A stretch of DNA of 64,000 bases, taken from positions 62,001 to 126,000 of the forward strand of contig NZ_LGED01000002.1 of the NCBI RefSeq assembly GCF_001280085.1, read 5' to 3'. Shown here piece after piece: positions 8,132 to 16,492 of the stretch. A model generated the notes under the pieces. That model saw only the letters and a program-made list of their open reading frames with translations, had not been told where the DNA came from and made no database searches. A program made the position numbers and the translations under genes. Every line of letters starts with the position of its first letter. The stretch's first letter is position 1. This DNA comes from Saccharothrix sp. NRRL B-16348 (GTDB lineage Bacteria; Actinomycetota; Actinomycetes; Mycobacteriales; Pseudonocardiaceae).

Positions 8132-9151
8132 ATGCCGAAGGCACGTGCCGACGACGTCACCGCCGGTGGCCTGCTGGCCGACCGCCGCGCCGAGATCCTG
8201 GTGCGGTTGGAGGCCAGGCTCCGCGACAGCCGGAGCCTGCTGGGCCAGGACCCGGCGGTGCTGCCCGAGTGCCTGGCGCGCGCGGACGCCATCCTCACCG
8301 CCACGGTCACCGACCTGGCGCGCTCGGCGCCGCCGGTCCAGCAGCAGCAGCCGGAACCGCCGGCCGGCGGCACCGGTGTGCTGATGGACGTGGTCCTGGC
8401 CGAGCTGCTGCGGGTCGCGGCCGAGCAGCCGCAGCTCGTGCCGGACCTGGCCGCCGTGCTGACCGTGCTGCACCGCAACCTCGCTTCCCAGGTGCACGCC
8501 ATCGGCGACTCCTACGACACGTCGATCCTGCGCACCGCCGACGAGGCGCGCCGCCGCGAACGCCGCCAGCTCGCCCGCGAGGTCCACGACGAGCTCGGCC
8601 ACGAGCTGAGCATCGCCATGCACCAACTGGAACTGGGCGAGCTGTACGAGGCGGCCGACGACCGCGCCGCCGCCGCGAAGCGGATCAGCGGCGCGCGCGA
8701 ACACCTGGCCTCGGCGTTGTCCATCGTCCGCCAGCTCATCACCGAGTTCTCCGACGGGCCCGCCGCGCTGGACCTGGAGCAGGAGATCGTCGCCTTCGCC
8801 GACACGGCGGGCGCGTGGCGCACCGTCGTGCACGTCAAGGTGACCGGCAACCAGCGCCTGGTGCCCGACCGGCACCGCAAGGAGCTGTTCCTGATCCTGC
8901 GGGAGGCCCTGCTCAACGTGTTCGCCCACGCCGCGGCGGAGAAGGCCGTGGTGCTGGTGGACATCACCAGCGAGACGATCACCGCGTCGGTCGAGGACAA
9001 CGGCATCGGCTTCGACCCGGCACGTGCGGCGGCACGTCAGGGTTTCGGCCTGGTGTCCATGCGCGAACGCGCCGGTTCGCTGGGTGGCAGTTGCATGGTG
9101 ACCGCGACGGCCACGGGGTCGCGCGTCGATGTCGAGCTGCCGCTGCCGTGA
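8132..9151 (+). CDS. Soluble NarL-type sensor histidine kinase
   Basis: The 339-residue kinase has a dimerisation/phosphoacceptor segment RRQLAREVHDELGHEL, with His152 as the likely phosphorylated residue (HisKA_3). A HATPase domain follows with the N-box LREALLNVFAHA, the VEDNGIGFD G1 box and GFGLVSMRERA. No transmembrane helix or signal is visible, so it probably senses a cytoplasmic cue through its 130-residue N-terminus, for which no known domain was recognised. The start is ATG at 8132 behind GGGGGAATTCGAG. Its stop overlaps the GTG of the response regulator (GTGA), forming a two-gene operon. Confidence 0.9.
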   Translation: MPKARADDVTAGGLLADRRAEILVRLEARLRDSRSLLGQDPAVLPECLARADAILTATVTDLARSAPPVQQQQPEPPAGGTGVLMDVVLAELLRVAAEQPQLVPDLAAVLTVLHRNLASQVHAIGDSYDTSILRTADEARRRERRQLAREVHDELGHELSIAMHQLELGELYEAADDRAAAAKRISGAREHLASALSIVRQLITEFSDGPAALDLEQEIVAFADTAGAWRTVVHVKVTGNQRLVPDRHRKELFLILREALLNVFAHAAAEKAVVLVDITSETITASVEDNGIGFDPARAAARQGFGLVSMRERAGSLGGSCMVTATATGSRVDVELPLP

Positions 9152-9840
9152 CCTCGGCACACCCCGACAGGATCACCATCCTGCTCGCCGACGACCACGT
9201 GATCCTGCGTGAGATGCTGCGGGAATCGCTGAGCGCCGAACCCGACTTCGCCGTCGTCGCCGACGTGGGCGACGGCATGGCCCTGGTCTCGGCCGCCGCC
9301 GAGCTGAGCCCCGACGTGGTGCTGCTGGACATCGACATGCCCGGCATCCCCGCGGCCCTGACCGTGCAGCGGCTGCGGGAAGTCGCACCACGCACCCGCG
9401 TGGTGGTCCTGAGCATGTACGACACGCCGGCGTTCGTCCAGGACATGCTCGCCCAGGGCGTGCGCGGCTACCTGAGCAAGGGGGTCAGCAGGCAGCACCT
9501 CGTCTCGGTCATCCGCAGCACCGTGCGCGACGGCCGGTCGGTGCAGATCTCGGTGTCGCCCGAGGCGGCGAGCATCGACCGGAACGAAGAACGCGAGACC
9601 CCGCTCTCGCGCCGTGAGCGGGGTCTGCTCGAACTGGTCGCGCAGGCGTTGAGCAACCGCCAGATCGCCGCGCGCCTGGGGATCACCGAAGCGACCGTCA
9701 AGCGCCACCTGCACAACATCTTCGCCAAGATCGGCGCCGTGTCGCGCATCGACGCCGTCAACAAGGCCGTCGACGCGGGGCTGATCAGCTCAGCCCAAGC
9801 GCCCCGCCCAGCCCCACCCCGCCCACCGCTCGGGGACTGA
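9148..9840 (+). CDS. NarL/FixJ-type response regulator (LuxR DNA-binding)
   Basis: The 230-residue protein has a receiver domain (LADDH acidic pair, likely phospho-Asp61 in LLDIDMPG, Lys near GYLSKGVS) and a C-terminal LuxR HTH (LSRRERGLLELVAQALSNRQIA, then TEATVKRHLHNIFAKI). It is the cognate partner of the kinase that it overlaps by 4 nt. Its last 56 bp overlap, tail to tail, the 3' end of a second response regulator on the other strand. The two regulators share near-identical HTH helices and the VSRIDAVNKAV linker, so they look like paralogues. It is a candidate regulator of the surrounding biosynthetic locus. Confidence 0.92.
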   Translation: MTSAHPDRITILLADDHVILREMLRESLSAEPDFAVVADVGDGMALVSAAAELSPDVVLLDIDMPGIPAALTVQRLREVAPRTRVVVLSMYDTPAFVQDMLAQGVRGYLSKGVSRQHLVSVIRSTVRDGRSVQISVSPEAASIDRNEERETPLSRRERGLLELVAQALSNRQIAARLGITEATVKRHLHNIFAKIGAVSRIDAVNKAVDAGLISSAQAPRPAPPRPPLGD

Positions 9841-10501
9841 CCGGCCGTCGGTCCTCCGGCGCCGGGATCAGTCCGACGGCCACCGCCTTGTTGACCGCGT
9901 CGATCCTGGACACCGCGGCCAGCTTGCCGAAGACGTTGCGCAGGTGCCTCTTCACCGTGCCCTCGGTGATGTCCAGCCGGGTCGCGATCTGCCGGTTGCT
10001 CATCGCCTGGGCGACCAGCGCCAGCACCTCGCGCTCGCGCGTGGACAGCAGCCCGCCGTCGTCCTCGGTCTCGGCGCTGGGCATCCAGGCCACCGAGACG
10101 ACGACCCTCCGGTTGTCGGCGCACACGGTGCGGATCGCCGCGGCCAACTCCTGCCTGCTCACGCTCTTGTGCAGGTAGCCGCGCACGCCGAGCGACAGCA
10201 GTTCCTGCACCAGCCGCTGTTCGGCGTACATGCTCACGATGATGACCTGGGTGTCCGGCGCCATCTCGGCGATCTGCCGGACGGTGAACACCGGGTGGTT
10301 GCCCGGCATGCCCACGTCGAGCAGCACGACGTCGGGCTGCGTCCGCTTGGCCATCACCACGGCGCTGGCGCCGTCGTCGGCCTCGCCGACGATCAGGAAA
10401 CCCGTCTCCATCCGGAGCATGTCGCAGACCGCCTCGCGCAGCAGCGTGTGGTCGTCGGCGACGACGATGCGGATCGGCGCGCGGTCAGGCACCGATCGCA
10501 T
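9785..10501 (-). CDS. Second NarL/FixJ-type response regulator
   Basis: The 238-residue receiver-LuxR protein has a VADDH acidic pair, likely phospho-Asp62 in LLDVGMPG, a conserved Lys in GYLHKSVS and a C-terminal HTH (STREREVLALVAQAMSNRQIA, EGTVKRHLRNVFGKL). The start is ATG at 10501, inside the 3' end of its kinase gene (17-nt overlap). It converges with and overlaps the other regulator by 56 bp. The close similarity of both HTH domains suggests duplication and possibly overlapping target sites. The C-terminal tail after residue 210 (GAVGG-rich) is low complexity and may reflect the constraint of the overlap. Confidence 0.92.
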   Translation of the reverse strand: MRSVPDRAPIRIVVADDHTLLREAVCDMLRMETGFLIVGEADDGASAVVMAKRTQPDVVLLDVGMPGNHPVFTVRQIAEMAPDTQVIIVSMYAEQRLVQELLSLGVRGYLHKSVSRQELAAAIRTVCADNRRVVVSVAWMPSAETEDDGGLLSTREREVLALVAQAMSNRQIATRLDITEGTVKRHLRNVFGKLAAVSRIDAVNKAVAVGLIPAPEDRRPVSPRAVGGVGLGGALGLS

Positions 10502-11630
10502 GTCCCGCCTCCATCAACGGGATAGTGACCTCGAGGCGCGTGCCGGTGCCTCGGGTGCTGGTGATGGTCAGCTCGCCACCGAGCAGCGTGGCGCGCTCGG
10601 TCATCGAGGCGAGCCCGTACCCGGTGCCAGGGAGGTGGCGGTCGAAGCCGGTGCCGTCGTCCTCCACCACGGCGACCACCCGCCACGGCGTGATCTCGAC
10701 GAACGTGGAGATCCTCGACGCCGCCGCGTGCTGGAGCGCGTTGCGCAGCGCTTCCCGGACCACCGTGTAGAGCTCGCCCAGCACCTCGCGGGACAGCCGG
10801 TGCTCGTCACCCTCCACGACGACCTCCACCACGGTCGAGGTGGAGTCGACCGAGGCGACGAACGCCTCCAGCGCCTCGCGCAACCCGGCGACCGGGACGT
10901 GCGGCCTCAACCCGGCGATCAGCCTGCGGGTGGTGTCCATCGTCTCGGTCAGCACCAGGCGGGCCCGCACGACCCTGTCCCGCGCGATGGCGCAGTCCTC
11001 GGAGTGCAGGACGTCGTACAGCTCCAACTGCCGGTGCGCCAGGCTCACGCCGTTGCCCACGTGGTCGTGGATCTCCCGGGCGAGGCTGTGCACGCCGTCG
11101 ACCTGGGCGCGCTTGAACTGCTCGTACAGGAACCGCTCGTAGGCGATGGACGCCACGTGCATCCGCAACGAGATCGACTGGTTCAACGTGAGCATCGCCG
11201 TGCACAGCAGGTGCAACGCCGCCCGGTCGTCGGCGCAGACCTCTTGGAGGGTCCGCACCGTCAGCTCGATCAGCACGGCAGCGGCCCTGAGCGACTCGGC
11301 CGGGTGCACGTTGCCCGCCGCACGTCGGGCGCCGATCTCCCACGCCATCACCCAGGCGTCCTCGCTGCTCACGACCCGGCCCTCGCGCAGGCTGGCCGCG
11401 CACTCGTCGAGGATCGACCCGGCGTGCTCGACGCAGCTGCGCAACGTCGCCTCGTCCTCGGCCAGCGCGGAGTGCATCGCCCTCAACCTCGCGCCGTACT
11501 CGTCGAGCAGCACGTCACGGCGGCCGACGAACCGCGCCCAGACCGGCGTCGTCTCCGCACCGTGTTCGACGTCACATCGCTCGGGTAACCACCCTCGATC
11601 CGAGGTGCTCCCCGCCACCTTGCTTCTCAT
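10485..11630 (-). CDS. Second soluble sensor histidine kinase
   Basis: The 381-residue HisKA_3 kinase has AREIHDHVGNGVSLAHRQLEL with His188 as the likely phosphoacceptor. The ATPase boxes are VREALRNALQHAA, VEDDGTGFDR and GYGLASMTERA. As with the first kinase, no membrane segment is seen; the roughly 180-residue N-terminal part is helical and unassigned. The start is ATG at 11630, chosen for its GGAGAAAG ribosome site; an upstream ATG at 11711 lacks one. It is transcribed with the response regulator that it overlaps. Together with the 8132-9840 pair it forms a mirror-image arrangement, kinase-regulator facing regulator-kinase. Confidence 0.9.
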   Translation of the reverse strand: MRSKVAGSTSDRGWLPERCDVEHGAETTPVWARFVGRRDVLLDEYGARLRAMHSALAEDEATLRSCVEHAGSILDECAASLREGRVVSSEDAWVMAWEIGARRAAGNVHPAESLRAAAVLIELTVRTLQEVCADDRAALHLLCTAMLTLNQSISLRMHVASIAYERFLYEQFKRAQVDGVHSLAREIHDHVGNGVSLAHRQLELYDVLHSEDCAIARDRVVRARLVLTETMDTTRRLIAGLRPHVPVAGLREALEAFVASVDSTSTVVEVVVEGDEHRLSREVLGELYTVVREALRNALQHAAASRISTFVEITPWRVVAVVEDDGTGFDRHLPGTGYGLASMTERATLLGGELTITSTRGTGTRLEVTIPLMEAGHAIGA

Positions 11631-12491
11631 GCTTTCTCCGTCACGTCTCGGTCGACAGTTCCCAGGACCACTCGACCGCACTTGTGGTGCGGGACCGGAA
11701 TGACCGCTCACTTCTCCACATGACCGGAAAGGGTGCCATTCCGCCAGGACGGTTCGGCGACTCCAACGGAATGGATGACCATGCCACGTCGCAGTCGATC
11801 AATGCTCGTCGCACGAGGCCACTGCCGTCCCGGACGCGGTCGCGAGGGCAACCAGGGCGTTCGGCAGCTGCGCACGTGGCGGCACCCGGCGAAGGATCCG
11901 ACCGACCCTTCGGAAACCGAGCTATTCCTTACGGGCCACGTCGCCCCGTGCCGGCACACGCCGCAATGGCTGCCGAATCGCCAACCGCGTATAGCGGAAC
12001 AAATCAGTGGCCCCTGTCTTCCCCCCTTAGCAGTCTCCGGCAAGATCGACCCAGATCTCGCCGGAGACCCGGCCTGGTCTTGACATTAGCACGGCTCAAC
12101 CACGAGTCAACGTCGCGCAGCACACCCCGAAGCCATCCCGCAGAGCGGGCTATTAGCGGGGCGAAATGTATTGGCAGGACGTCACCCGACCGGTACTGGA
12201 CGCGGTGCGCAAAAGCAGTATGTGAACGGAGCGTGGTCGGCGTCGGGCGACTTTGTCCGGATTCGGGCTCCGAGGTTACGGCGAGGTGTCGAATTCGGAT
12301 CGGCGGCGCCGATGGACGATCTTCAGCCGCAACACGCCCCGGCAGGCGACCGTGCCCTGGCACCACCCGAATGCGTTACCGCCACGCGCACCACCCGAAG
12401 TGCTTTCCTACCGCAAAGACCGACCCACACCGCTCTCCTTTCCGCCCGCGCGCCTTCGGTCCGGCCGGGTCCGACACCGCGGACCGCCGTC
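11631..12491. other. Long intergenic region, no gene seen
   Basis: This 861-bp stretch lies between the second kinase and the UbiA gene. It has several open frames on both strands, but none shows a ribosome site, codon bias or a recognisable protein. Points seen are a C-run CCCCCCTTAGCAG near 12023-12035 and a TTGACATTAGC box near 12079 that could be part of a promoter. It holds the promoter of the kinase-regulator operon reading left and possibly an eroded gene. Confidence 0.4.
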
Positions 12492-13361
12492 TCAGCGCCT
12501 GATCAACGCGACGACGAGCACGGTCACCGCGGCGACGTGCGCGGCGTGCTGGGTTCGCATGTAGACCCGGTAGGGCGCGCCCACCCGCGCAGCCAGGCAC
12601 AACGCGCCCACCAGCACCACTCCCGCCGGCAGGACGAGCACCGGCAGGTGCCACAGCACCGCGACGAAGAACCCGATCCCGATCAGGAGGGCGTTGCCGT
12701 TGACCACCAGCCGCGTCCGGCACGGCCCCCAGCGCACCGCCAACGTCCGCCGTCCGGCGGCGCGGTCACCGCTGGTGTCGGACAGGTCCTTGGCCAGGGC
12801 GCCGACGCCGGCCATCCAGCACGACAACGCCACCGCGGGCACCAGCATCGGGCCGAGCTCACCGCCGCCCGCGGCGCAGAAACCCGCCAGGTAGGTCACG
12901 ACCCCGCCGACCAGGACCACCGCCACCGAGCCGAGCGCCGACCGCTTCACCGCCACCGGCGGCACCGAGTAGACCCAGCCCAGCAGCAGGAACGCCGCGG
13001 TCAACCCCAGGAACCGCACGCCGACCACGAGTGCGCCCAGCGACGCGACCACCGACGCGGCGACGGCGACCCTGATCGCCGCCGACGCGGCGAGCGCGCC
13101 CGCCGGGATGGGTCTGGTGGGTTTGTTGATCGAGTCCTCGACCGCGTCGCTGACACCGTTGACCAGGTAGACCGCCAGCACCGCGCACGCCCACACGAGC
13201 GCGCCCAGCAGCAGGCCCGGCAGGTCGAGGACGCCACCCTGGGCGCCCATGAGCCCGCCCACGGCGAAACGCAGCGCGAACACCACCTGCACTTCGGGTC
13301 TGGCCTGGACCCAGCACATCCGCAGCACGTTCACCGCGCGACTCGCCGCGCCCCACGCCAT
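12492..13361 (-). CDS. UbiA-family prenyltransferase
   Basis: The 289-residue integral membrane protein has about eight hydrophobic helices. It carries the two Asp-rich prenyl-diphosphate motifs of the UbiA family: NGVSDAVEDSINKPTRPI (near residue 68) and KDLSDTSGDRAAGRRTLA (near 186). Family members transfer a prenyl chain to an aromatic or other acceptor at the membrane. The start is ATG at 13361 with GGAG upstream, 42 bp after the aldo/keto reductase stop, so the two form an operon. In this locus it may prenylate the pathway product; acceptor and chain length are not visible in sequence. Primary-metabolic quinone synthesis is less likely given the neighbours. Confidence 0.85.
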   Translation of the reverse strand: MAWGAASRAVNVLRMCWVQARPEVQVVFALRFAVGGLMGAQGGVLDLPGLLLGALVWACAVLAVYLVNGVSDAVEDSINKPTRPIPAGALAASAAIRVAVAASVVASLGALVVGVRFLGLTAAFLLLGWVYSVPPVAVKRSALGSVAVVLVGGVVTYLAGFCAAGGGELGPMLVPAVALSCWMAGVGALAKDLSDTSGDRAAGRRTLAVRWGPCRTRLVVNGNALLIGIGFFVAVLWHLPVLVLPAGVVLVGALCLAARVGAPYRVYMRTQHAAHVAAVTVLVVALIRR

Positions 13362-13403
13362 GCGCTCACGGACTCCCGGCAGACCACCCGGGCGGGCGCC
13401 GGG

Positions 13404-14447
13404 TCAAGGGCGCGCCGGACCGCTGCCCGCGCCCGTCGCCTCGATCGCCGCCGCGATGGCGTCCAGGTCCGCGGTCGACAGCTCCACCGAGGTGGCGTCG
13501 ATCCAGTCGTGCAGCTGCTCCGGGCGACGCGCGCCGACGATGGCGCCGGTGACACCGCGCACCGACAGCGCCCAGGCGATGGCGACGCTGGACACCGTGG
13601 TGCCGTGACCGTCGGCGATGGGCCGCAGGGCGTCGACCAGGGCCAGGTTGCGGTCCAAGTCCGTGGTGAAGTCCGGCGCGCCGCGCCGCCAGTCGCCCGC
13701 CGGCAGCGCCTCGGCGCGCTCCCGCGAGAACGCGCCGGTGAGCAGGCCCGAGTGCAGTGGCTGGTAGACGATCGTGCCGGTGCCGTGGTCGGCACACCAC
13801 GCCAGCTCGGGCACGGCGTCGCGCTGCAGCAGCGAGAACGGCGGCTGGAGGGTCTCCACGTGCGCGATCGCCTCGGCCTCGGCGAGCTGGGCGAGATCGT
13901 GGTTGGACAGGCCGATGGCGCGCACCAGCCCTTCCCGCTTCAGGTCGGCCATGGTCTGCCAGTACTCGGCCAGCGGCGTAGCCCACCGCTCGGCCAGCGG
14001 GTCGTCCCCGTCCGGCACCGCCAGGGCGCCGTCACCCGGCCAGTGCACCTGGAGCAGGTCGATCCGGTCCACCCCGAGCCTGCGCAGCGACGCCTCGACG
14101 TCGCGGCGGACGTACTCGGCGCGCATCACCTTGCGCGGCGAACCGGCGAGGTCCTCGGTGTCGGTCCACACGAGCCCGACCTTGGTGAACACCAGCGGCC
14201 GGTCGGCCTCGGGCAGCTGCGCCAGCGCCTTCCCGACGACCACCTCGGAGTGCCCGACGCCGTAGGCCGGCGCGGTGTCGATCCAGTTCACGCCGCGCTC
14301 GACCAGCGCCAGGATGGTCGCGACCGAATCGGCGTCGTCCTGCGGGCCCCACCCGAACTTCCAGTCACTGCCGCCTGCCGCCCAGGCGCCGAACCCGATC
14401 CTGCTGATCTCCATCCCGGTGGTGCCCAGCGGGGTGGTGGCTGTCAT
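13404..14447 (-). CDS. Aldo/keto reductase
   Basis: The 347-residue TIM-barrel NADPH oxidoreductase shows the AKR signatures: GVNWIDTAPAYGVGHSE (Asp and Tyr of the catalytic tetrad), RIDLLQVHWPG, GLSNHDLAQLAEA and a C-terminal cofactor segment IVGARRPEQL. It would reduce a carbonyl of a pathway intermediate or sugar-like substrate. The start is ATG at 14447 behind GGAGAGACGAT. It is the first gene of the operon with UbiA and is divergent from the DHA2 exporter across a region with direct-repeat operators. It lies in the canonical AKR size range. Confidence 0.92.
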   Translation of the reverse strand: MTATTPLGTTGMEISRIGFGAWAAGGSDWKFGWGPQDDADSVATILALVERGVNWIDTAPAYGVGHSEVVVGKALAQLPEADRPLVFTKVGLVWTDTEDLAGSPRKVMRAEYVRRDVEASLRRLGVDRIDLLQVHWPGDGALAVPDGDDPLAERWATPLAEYWQTMADLKREGLVRAIGLSNHDLAQLAEAEAIAHVETLQPPFSLLQRDAVPELAWCADHGTGTIVYQPLHSGLLTGAFSRERAEALPAGDWRRGAPDFTTDLDRNLALVDALRPIADGHGTTVSSVAIAWALSVRGVTGAIVGARRPEQLHDWIDATSVELSTADLDAIAAAIEATGAGSGPARP

Positions 14448-14550
14448 ATCGTCTCTCCTTGACCGCACAGGTGTGGAGGTGCATTCGAGGCGCATTCGTG
14501 GCCGGCCTGGACCACTGTTCCACGGGCGAGCGGCGGCGGTCGATACACGA

Positions 14551-14593
14551 TCACTACATCTTTGGTGCAGTCACTACTACTTTGGTTGTAGTG
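14551..14593. promoter_or_regulatory. Tandem 20-bp repeat operator between AKR and MFS genes
   Basis: TCACTACATCTTTGG (14551) and TCACTACTACTTTGG (14571) are direct repeats with exact 20-bp spacing. The second copy is also an inverted repeat, CACTAC-N10-GTAGTG (14572-14593). They sit in the 289-bp divergent promoter region. The core resembles the motifs before the avrD operon and KAS III. Confidence 0.55.
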
Positions 14594-14736
14594 GGCCCGA
14601 ACTTCGGGTGCACTCAGCATCTCACACGGCCCGGCCGGCGCTAGCCTCTTGCACGGAATGCCTCGGAAATGCAGGACAAGCCGATTCGAACGGCGCAGCC
14701 GACTGCACGACGAGCGACGTGATGAAAGGCCGTGAG

Positions 14737-16212
14737 ATGTCGACTGTTGACGGAGCGCCGGCGACCACATCGCCCCCGGTGATGACCAGCCGCCAAAAAG
14801 TAATCCTCGTGTTGTTGCTCGGCGCCCAGTTCATGGTGTCCGCCGACTTCTCCATCCTGAACGTGGCCATTCCGGTGATCGGCAACGGCCTCGGTTTCGA
14901 GTTGGAGAACTTCCAGTGGATCGCCACGTCGTTCGCGCTGGCGTCCGCCGGGTTCACCCTGGTGTTCGGCCGGATCGCCGACCTGGCCGGTCGGCGGCGC
15001 ATGCTGATCGTCGGCATGGTGCTGCTGGTGGTGGCCTCGCTGGTGGGCGGTCTGGCCAACACGCCGACGCTGCTGATCCTGGCCCGGGTCGCGCAGGGCC
15101 TGGCGACCGGCATCGTGATCCCGTCGGCGATGTCCCTGCTCACCACGTCGTTCCCGGAAGGGCCGATGCGTGACCGCGCGCTGGGCCTCAACGGTGCGCT
15201 GCTGTCCGCCGGCTTCACCGCCGGCGCGGTCCTGGGCGGCGTGCTCACGGGTGTGGCGAGCTGGCGGTGGGCGTTCCTGATCAACGTGCCGGTCGGTCTG
15301 ATCGTGATCGCGCTGGCCCCGATCGTGCTGACCGAGAGCAAGCCGACCGAGCGCGCCAAGCTCGACATCCCGGGCGCGATCACCGTCAGCCTCGGCCTGG
15401 TCGCCCTGGTCTACGGCATCTCCAAGCAGGGCGAGGACGGCTGGGGCGACCCGGTGGGCCTGCTGTCGCTGGCGGTGGCCGCGGTCCTGCTGGTGGCCTT
15501 CGTGTTCATCGAACTGCGGGTGCAGTCGCCGCTGGCGTCGATGCGCATCCTCGCCCGACCCACGGTGAGCTGGGGCAACTTCGGTGGCTTGATCAGCTTC
15601 ACGATGGAGACCTCGGCGATCTTCCTGATGACGCTGTACCTCCAGGAAGTGCTGGGGTACTCGGCGCTGGCGGCAGGCCTGGTGTTCGCCGTGCTGGGCG
15701 TGGCGGCGTTCCTCGGCGGCATCCTGGCACCCCGCATCATCGCGAAGCTCGGCAGCCCGACCACGCTGGTCGTGGGTCTGCTGATCCAGGGTGTCATGAC
15801 CGGCGCGCTGTTCCTGGTCGACCGCGATCCCGGCAGCGTGGTGCTGGTCATCGTGGCCACCTCCGTCGCCGGTTTCGGGCACATGGTCGCGATCGTGGCG
15901 TACATGGTGACCGCCACCTCGGGCCTGCCCGACAACGAGCAGGGCCTGGCCACCGGCTTGACGTCGATGACCCAGCAGGTCGGCATCACCATCGGCATCC
16001 CGATCCTGAGCGCCATCGCCTCCAGCCGCATCCACCTGCTGGAGGGCACCTCCAGCCGTCAGGACGCGGTGCTGGGCGGTGTGACCACGGCCGTGCTGAT
16101 CGACGCCGCCATCGTGGTGGGCGGCGCGTTGATCGTCGCGCTGTTCCTGCGCAAGTCGCGCCTCGTGTCGGCGCCGGCCGCACCGCCGGTGGTCGAGCGG
16201 GCCGCGTCCTGA
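14737..16212 (+). CDS. DHA2-type MFS multidrug/metabolite exporter (14 TM)
   Basis: The 491-residue protein is an EmrB/QacA-like proton-driven exporter with about 14 hydrophobic helices. It has motif A GRIADLAGRRRM after TM2 and an antiporter motif C-like GAVLGGVLTG in TM5. The start is ATG at 14737 with AAAGGC upstream; an in-frame ATG at 14722 lacks a site. It is divergent from the reductase-UbiA operon and ends at a strong hairpin. In its context it most likely exports or gives resistance to the product of this locus. Confidence 0.92.
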   Translation: MSTVDGAPATTSPPVMTSRQKVILVLLLGAQFMVSADFSILNVAIPVIGNGLGFELENFQWIATSFALASAGFTLVFGRIADLAGRRRMLIVGMVLLVVASLVGGLANTPTLLILARVAQGLATGIVIPSAMSLLTTSFPEGPMRDRALGLNGALLSAGFTAGAVLGGVLTGVASWRWAFLINVPVGLIVIALAPIVLTESKPTERAKLDIPGAITVSLGLVALVYGISKQGEDGWGDPVGLLSLAVAAVLLVAFVFIELRVQSPLASMRILARPTVSWGNFGGLISFTMETSAIFLMTLYLQEVLGYSALAAGLVFAVLGVAAFLGGILAPRIIAKLGSPTTLVVGLLIQGVMTGALFLVDRDPGSVVLVIVATSVAGFGHMVAIVAYMVTATSGLPDNEQGLATGLTSMTQQVGITIGIPILSAIASSRIHLLEGTSSRQDAVLGGVTTAVLIDAAIVVGGALIVALFLRKSRLVSAPAAPPVVERAAS

Positions 16213-16247
16213 CGGACGACCGCCGAACTACCCGGCAAGAACACCGG

Positions 16248-16270
16248 AAGGGCCCCTCGCGGGGCCCTTT
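16248..16270 (+). terminator. Intrinsic terminator after the MFS exporter
   Basis: AAGGGCCCC pairs perfectly with GGGGCCCTT around a TCGC loop and ends in TTT. It starts 36 nt after the exporter stop. Confidence 0.88.
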
Positions 16271-16292
16271 CGCACGTCCCGCGGTGGGCGCG

Positions 16293-16306
16293 AATACCAC
16301 TTTCGG
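16293..16306 (+). promoter_or_regulatory. AATACCACTTTCGG element upstream of the KAS III operon
   Basis: This matches the element before avrD (ACTACCACTTTAGG) at 12 of 14 positions. It lies about 130 bp before the leader ORF and KAS III gene. A short inverted repeat GTGTT-CTTAGG-AAACAC follows at about 16314. Confidence 0.45.
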
Positions 16307-16423
16307 TCACCCCGTGTTCTTAGGAAACACCGGCCGGTTCAACCTTCTGACCAGCGCTTAATGTCATTTTTGGCAACGCGGTTCGCGCGTTGGTCCGATC
16401 AGTTGGATCGAAGCGAGGTGGAG

Positions 16424-16492
16424 ATGTTGTCGTCAGCGAACACCCCGACGACGGACGAACCCGTCACCGACGCCGCGAGGGGCGACCGGTGA
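16424..16492 (+). CDS. Putative 22-residue leader peptide upstream of KAS III
   Basis: ATG at 16424 follows a good ribosome site (GAGGTGGAG) and opens a 22-codon frame beginning MLSSANTPTTDE. It ends in TGA overlapping the GTG start of KAS III (GTGA). The composition is unremarkable (Thr, Asp, Ala rich) with no run of a single amino acid, so classical attenuation is not suggested. Its value may be translational coupling to KAS III. It could also be a chance frame. Confidence 0.35.
   Translation: MLSSANTPTTDEPVTDAARGDR

Noticed and set aside
11684..12502. 272-codon open frame across the gap between kinase and UbiA gene
   Set aside because: It has no ribosome site, Arg/Ser/Pro-rich random-looking composition and no family resemblance.
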